36,235 bases of DNA from assembly GCA_017470505.1 (NCBI GenBank), contig JAFUYO010000043.1, forward strand, positions 1 to 36,235. Reading direction: 5' to 3'. This document shows positions 32,557-36,235 of the stretch, piece after piece (position 1 is the stretch's first letter; every line of letters begins with the position of its first letter). Origin of the DNA: Butyrivibrio sp. GTDB lineage: Bacteria; Bacillota; Clostridia; Lachnospirales; Lachnospiraceae. The notes beneath the pieces were generated by a model that was not told the origin of the DNA, ran no database searches, and saw nothing but the letters and a program-made list of their open reading frames with translations. The translations under genes and the position numbers were made by a program.

Positions 32557-32700
32557 GAACTGTTATAGATTCTTAGTGTCGCCAAATAAGTCGACTTTCT
32601 GCGTTGTCTTCAATCGTCGTACCGCCTGGTACGACTCATTCCCCCGCCTTGCAGAATGACAATTTATCCTGCGTAAAAAAGTCGAGGTATTTGATGACTG
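32557..32700. repeat. GGAACTGT repeat, diverged copy e
   Basis: Begins GGAACTGT immediately after the TAG stop of the response regulator gene. Its body keeps the plan of copy b: an AAATAAGTCGACTTT arm (about 32584-32599), CTGCG, a central palindrome GTCGTACC/GGTACGAC (about 32617-32635), CCTTGC, a CCTGCG block, and an AAAGTCGAGGTATTTGATGA right arm. It ends just before the stop of the convergent PLP-enzyme gene, so it occupies the whole convergent gap. Confidence 0.6.
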
Positions 32701-32705
32701 CAGCA

Positions 32706-33860
32706 CTAGCGTGCTGCTCTCTCAAATGCCTGCTCGAAGTCTGCGATGAGGTCGTCGATGCCCTCGATACCGACAGACACGCGCAGCACCCTGTCGTTTA
32801 TCCCGTTTAATTCCAGTATGTCCTTGGGCACGTCCGCGTGGGTCTGGGTTATGGGGTAGGTTATCAGTGTCTCAGTTCCGCCCAGGCTCTCCGCGAAGTA
32901 GATGAGCTCAACCTCGCCGAGAAGCTTTTGAGCGATCTCAGTGCTTTTTACCTCAAAGGTCAGCATCGCGCCGTATCCTCTTGCCTGCCTGTTTGAGATC
33001 TCATATCCCGGGTGGTCCTTGAGTCCCGGGTAGAGAACCTTCGTCACATACTTATTACTGCGCAGATATTCAGAAAGCGCGATGGCATTCTGCTGCGCCC
33101 TCTCCATCCTGACTGAGAGCGTCCTGATGCCGCGCAGGATCAGCCAGCTGTCAAAGGGCGAGAGCCCCGCTCCCGTCGTCTTGTAGATGAATCTCAGTTT
33201 CTCTGAGAGCTCCTTGTCCTTCACAACAAGAAAGCCGCCGACAGTGTCGTGGTGACCCCCGAGGAACTTTGTCCCTGAGTGGATTACAATGTCCGCTCCC
33301 AGAGGAATCGGATTCTGGAAATATGGCGATAAAAAGGTGTTGTCCACGATGAGAAGCGCCCCCCTCTTATGCACCTCGCCAGCGAGCTTTTCGATATCCG
33401 TGACATTCATCATCGGGTTTGTGGGCGTCTCAAGGTAGACCGCCTTTGTGTTTTCCTTAAAGAGCGCTTCATATCCGCCCTTGTAGAGCTCTGCCGTCGT
33501 AAACTCAAGTCCGTTCTTCTTGTTTATGACGTCAAAGAGCCTGACGCTCCCGCCGTAGAGGTCGGAATCAACTATAATGTGGTCCCCCGGTGAAAAGAGC
33601 TCCATCAGCGTCGTAATCGCCGACATCCCGCTTGAAAAAGCTATGGCGTCCGTGCCGTGCTCCAATGACGCCACAACGAACTCCAGCTGCTGCCTTGTCG
33701 GGTTCTGCACCCTCGTGTAGTCAAAGCCCGTGCTCCCTCCGAGTCCCCTGTGCGCAAAGGTCGCGGACTGATATATTGGAAAGCTCAGCGCCCCCCACTG
33801 GTCCGCAATCTCTTTATCCGAAATCTGACATATAGTATCGATACTGTAATTGCTGCTCAC
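32706..33860 (-). CDS. Cys/Met-metabolism PLP enzyme (cystathionine gamma-synthase/lyase family)
   Basis: 384 residues of the trans-sulfuration PLP family. Pyridoxal lysine K198 lies in HSGTKFLGGH, preceded by LIVDNTF. The YxRxxNPT block (YTRVQNPTR) and SSGMSAI phosphate-binding segment are present. Members include cystathionine gamma-synthase, cystathionine lyases, methionine gamma-lyase and O-acetylhomoserine sulfhydrylase, which motifs alone do not separate. Its partner gene upstream encodes a MalY/PatB-type C-S lyase, so a role in making or breaking cystathionine for methionine or cysteine supply is the best inference. The gene follows that partner by 22 bp. Confidence 0.88.
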   Translation of the reverse strand: MSSNYSIDTICQISDKEIADQWGALSFPIYQSATFAHRGLGGSTGFDYTRVQNPTRQQLEFVVASLEHGTDAIAFSSGMSAITTLMELFSPGDHIIVDSDLYGGSVRLFDVINKKNGLEFTTAELYKGGYEALFKENTKAVYLETPTNPMMNVTDIEKLAGEVHKRGALLIVDNTFLSPYFQNPIPLGADIVIHSGTKFLGGHHDTVGGFLVVKDKELSEKLRFIYKTTGAGLSPFDSWLILRGIRTLSVRMERAQQNAIALSEYLRSNKYVTKVLYPGLKDHPGYEISNRQARGYGAMLTFEVKSTEIAQKLLGEVELIYFAESLGGTETLITYPITQTHADVPKDILELNGINDRVLRVSVGIEGIDDLIADFEQAFERAAR

Positions 33861-33882
33861 TCTGTTTACCCCCTGTTTTCTC

Positions 33883-35067
33883 TCATCCTTCCTGCTTTTT
33901 TACCGCATCAAAGAGCTGCTCCATCGCCTTAACTATCACGCTCCTCGGCGCCGCAATATTTATCCTCTCAAAAAGAGCTGTCTCTCTCCCAAATATTATC
34001 CCGGGGTCGAGCCATAACTTTGCTTCGTCCACGATGAGCTTTTCAAGATCCTTGTAGTCCGCAGTGTACTCGGAAAAATCAAGCCATACAAGATATGTCC
34101 CCTCCGGCTCAACGAGATGAACCTTTGGAAGGTTTTCTTTCAGAAAATCCCTTACGTAGGAAAGATTTCCCTCCAGATACACAAGAAGCTCGTCCAGCCA
34201 CTTTTCGGCCTTTCTGTAAACCGACTCCGTCGCGACAAGGCCGAGTGTGTTCGCCTGGCTGTAGCCTGCTGCATCGTTCTCGCGCCTGAAGGCGTCCCTC
34301 GTTTCTTTGTCCGGGATGATTATATTTGCGACCTGGAGCCCCGCGAGGTTAAATGTCTTACTCGGTGACGTCCCTAAGATGAACCTCTTTGTGTACTCAT
34401 CTCCCAGCGTGATAAAAGAGGTGTGGCTGTGTCCGCTGTACACAAAATCAGAGTGTATCTCGTCCGCAAAAATAAACACATCGTGAGCAAGGCAGATATC
34501 TCCAAGCCTTTTGAGCTCATCTCTTGTCCACACTCTTCCAACGGGGTTATGTGGGCTGCAGAGGATGAACATCTTTACATCGTTTTCTGTGATCTTCCTC
34601 TCAAAATCTTCAAAATCTATGCTGTACTTCCCGTCTCTGTATACGAGCTGGTTATTCACTATCTTTCTTTTGTTTAATTTAATGGTCTCCATAAAAGGGT
34701 AGTAGACGGGCTGCTGTATGAGAACGCCATCGCCCTCCCCGGTGAACGCCCTGATTGCAGCTGCAATTGCATATACAATCCCCGGAACCACCGTGTTCCA
34801 TGAGTCCTCTATCTCAAAGCCGTGCCTTCTCCTGTACCAGCCCCTTAGCGCCTCAAAATATGATGCACCCGGATCAGTGTACCCGAATATCCCGTGCTCT
34901 GCCCTCTTTGTGATGTCTTTTATCACTTCATCAGGGAGCTGAAAATCCATATCCGCAACCCACAGGGGAAGAAGATCCTCTCTCCCCATCCTCTCCCTGC
35001 CAAAATCGTACTTAAGGGATGAAGTATTCTTCCTGTCCACTATCCTGTCAAAGTTATACTCACCCAT
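33883..35067 (-). CDS. patB: MalY/PatB-type cystathionine beta-lyase (class I/II aminotransferase fold)
   Basis: 394 residues. The opening FDRIVDRKNTSSLKYD and LPLWVADMDF are typical of MalY/PatB. Further marks are CSPHNPVGRVW, the ADEIHSDFVY aspartate, and the pyridoxal lysine K237 in SPSKTFNLAGLQ. These enzymes cleave C-S bonds, giving homocysteine, pyruvate and ammonia from cystathionine. Some also act as regulators, as MalY does in E. coli. It is first in a two-gene operon with the trans-sulfuration enzyme at 32706. A promoter is visible at 35139-35168. No SAM or T-box riboswitch could be recognised in the roughly 65-base leader. Confidence 0.9.
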   Translation of the reverse strand: MGEYNFDRIVDRKNTSSLKYDFGRERMGREDLLPLWVADMDFQLPDEVIKDITKRAEHGIFGYTDPGASYFEALRGWYRRRHGFEIEDSWNTVVPGIVYAIAAAIRAFTGEGDGVLIQQPVYYPFMETIKLNKRKIVNNQLVYRDGKYSIDFEDFERKITENDVKMFILCSPHNPVGRVWTRDELKRLGDICLAHDVFIFADEIHSDFVYSGHSHTSFITLGDEYTKRFILGTSPSKTFNLAGLQVANIIIPDKETRDAFRRENDAAGYSQANTLGLVATESVYRKAEKWLDELLVYLEGNLSYVRDFLKENLPKVHLVEPEGTYLVWLDFSEYTADYKDLEKLIVDEAKLWLDPGIIFGRETALFERINIAAPRSVIVKAMEQLFDAVKKQEG

Positions 35068-35138
35068 GCTGCACCTCCGGCGTTCCCTGCGGCTTCCCGC
35101 TAAGGAACCAATAGTCTGTAAATTATTCTCTGATTATA

Positions 35139-35168
35139 ATTATGCAACAATCTGCCTGCGCTGTACAA
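35139..35168 (-). promoter_or_regulatory. patB: Promoter of the patB operon
   Basis: Minus-strand TTGTAC (35163-35168) and CATAAT (35139-35144) with an 18-base spacer. A perfect TATAAT box (35133-35138) follows at once, though no good -35 lies 17 bases from it. Confidence 0.5.
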
Positions 35169-35240
35169 TTCAAATTTCTTATAGCAGGATATAAACTGAA
35201 TCACTATCCATTATCTTAGTGACATCTACATCAAACTATA

Positions 35241-35358
35241 CATTCTTGAATCAGAGATTCAAGAATGCAGCAAACAGGCCATTTAAGTCGGCTTCGCCGA
35301 AGGGCCTGTTTGCCTGTTGTATCATGTTCTCACGAAATCCGCAGTACATGCGGATTTC
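35241..35358. repeat. Three hairpins ahead of the Rpn-family gene
   Basis: CATTCTTGAATC/GATTCAAGAATG (35241-35252, 35256-35267, loop AGA), CAAACAGGCC/GGCCTGTTTG (35271-35280, 35303-35312) with an inner TCGGC-TTC-GCCGA, and GAAATCCGC/GCGGATTTC (35334-35342, 35350-35358) are all perfect. The remainder of 35068-35561 shows only the patB promoter and no gene. The second hairpin may end transcripts, but its T-run is interrupted. Confidence 0.55.
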
Positions 35359-35561
35359 TGAAATATAATTCAAAAAGTCATGCTATGATAACTCTTGCAC
35401 GGATAATCAGGCGCTCATCACAGCGCACTTATCCGACACAAATCTTTGAATTCCGTGGCATTTCGCCGACGATTCAAGCATTTAAGAACCTACCAAAATG
35501 TGATAGTATTAATGTAGATGAGAATCTCGCGTCCATTCTGCATTAATGCGGAAAGGACAAA

Positions 35562-36235
35562 ATGGCAAAGAAAAAAGCAACCGTATACCTTTACAAAGCT
35601 GCCAGAGGAAAGCTTAAGTTCTGCATGACAAACGACTACCTGTTCAGAATGGTCCTTCAGCGGGATAAAGAGACCCTGATAAGGCTCATCTGCTCAGTAC
35701 TGCATCTAAAACGTGAAGACGTGATCAGCGCCATAATTGACAATCCCATCGCGCCAGGTGCTACCATTGAGAACAAGGAGTATCAGCTTGATATCGTCGT
35801 TATATTGAACAATAACACAACAGTCACCATTGAAATGCAGATTGTGGACTACCACAATTGGCCGATTCGCTCACTTGCATACATCTGCAGGAAGTTCGAC
35901 AACGTGGCCAGAGGCGAAGATTACAACAAGACAGAGGCTGTGTATCAGATTGGTTTTCTCGACTTCACACTCTTTGACGATCATCCTGAATTCTTCGCCA
36001 AATATCAGGTCAGAAACGCCAAAGACGGGTATCTCTATACAGACAAATTCAACATGTTTGTGGTAGACTTAAAACAAACAAAAATGGCAACGGACGAAGA
36101 CAGACTCTACGGTATTGACCGATGGGCAAGACTCTTCAAAGCAAAAACCTGGGAGGAAATCAAGATGATAGTAAAAGAAGATACATCAATGAATTCCACT
36201 GCCGAAGCTATTTACAAATCTGTTTCAGATCAGAG
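35562..36235 (+). CDS. Rpn/PD-(D/E)XK nuclease 'transposase-family' protein, 3' end outside window
   Basis: The first 224 codons are open and run off the window edge. GGAAAGGA lies 5 bases before the ATG. The segment MTNDYLFRMVLQRD at residues 22-35 and the nuclease core YQLDIVV (D77) followed by IEMQ (E91, Q93) fit the PD-(D/E)XK family found in Rpn recombination-promoting nucleases and annotated 'PD-(D/E)XK nuclease family transposase'. The next motif, WPIRSLAYICRKF, is the family's helix after the core. These proteins are multi-copy in many gut Firmicutes and behave like selfish or defence-linked genes; function is not settled. No terminal inverted repeats can be assigned with only one end visible. 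Confidence 0.85.
   Translation, partial: MAKKKATVYLYKAARGKLKFCMTNDYLFRMVLQRDKETLIRLICSVLHLKREDVISAIIDNPIAPGATIENKEYQLDIVVILNNNTTVTIEMQIVDYHNWPIRSLAYICRKFDNVARGEDYNKTEAVYQIGFLDFTLFDDHPEFFAKYQVRNAKDGYLYTDKFNMFVVDLKQTKMATDEDRLYGIDRWARLFKAKTWEEIKMIVKEDTSMNSTAEAIYKSVSDQ

Noticed and set aside
35069-35138. Possible SAM or T-box riboswitch ahead of the sulfur amino acid genes
   Set aside because: The leader is only about 65 bases and lacks the stems and conserved boxes of either class.

Overview
The window looks like chromosomal DNA from an anaerobic, low-to-mid-GC Firmicute, most plausibly a gut or rumen member of the Lachnospiraceae (Clostridia). The reasons are family-level. The order uvrC-hprK-ROK kinase-murB-rapZ-whiA-HPr is a clostridial arrangement. 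An FtsH paralogue lies beside pyrG. There is a receiver/HD-GYP/HPt regulator, and an ABC sugar importer without its own ATPase is paired with a YesM/YesN-type two-component system. I saw no rRNA, tRNA, CRISPR array, phage or complete insertion sequence.

Layout. (1) 263-7348, minus strand: a housekeeping and carbon-control operon, uvrC > hprK > ROK glucokinase > murB > rapZ > whiA > a Crh-like HPr with Glu at position 15. (2) 7510-12122, minus strand: a mannitol-type PTS operon, mtlA (EIICB) > broken mtlR > mtlF (EIIA) > SorE-like zinc dehydrogenase > a second HPr-like protein with His15 but no Ser46. A strong promoter and a MtlR-operator-like inverted repeat lie upstream at 12276-12344. (3) 12123-13017: a gene-free, repeat-rich stretch with a GC-rich terminator, a 22-bp tandem repeat, a 235-bp nested palindromic element and two copies of a MITE-like repeat. 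(4) 13018-15300 ftsH (minus), divergent from 15477-18955 (plus): pyrG, a lone receiver domain and a REC/HD-GYP/HPt protein. (5) 19049-29045, minus strand: a catabolic operon for a uronate-containing oligosaccharide, comprising binding lipoprotein > two permeases > heparinase II/III-like lyase > GH88 > DUF2264 protein > F5/8C-like protein. Its likely regulators are divergent on the plus strand at 29222-32556 (sensor kinase and AraC-type response regulator). (6) 32706-35067, minus strand: two PLP enzymes of sulfur amino acid metabolism. (7) 35562 to the window end, plus strand: a partial Rpn/PD-(D/E)XK 'transposase-family' nuclease.

How it fits together. Regions 1 and 2 together encode HPr kinase/phosphorylase plus two atypical HPr paralogues with complementary losses. 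One keeps only the HPrK serine site and the other keeps only the Enzyme I histidine site. In region 2 the PRD regulator has lost its middle (PRD1, most of PRD2) and its reading frame, although an operator-like site remains. Region 5 appears to import an oligosaccharide and break it down in the cytoplasm, because none of its enzymes has a signal peptide. Two dispersed non-coding repeat families recur in the intergenic regions. One (GGAACTGT ends) sits at the 3' ends of four genes and even supplies the stop codon of one. The other, built from TTTTCACTAT and TTTGACCC motifs, forms nested hairpins and also lies inside the uronate operon.

All functional calls rest on reading the sequence and remembered family motifs. 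No database search was possible.
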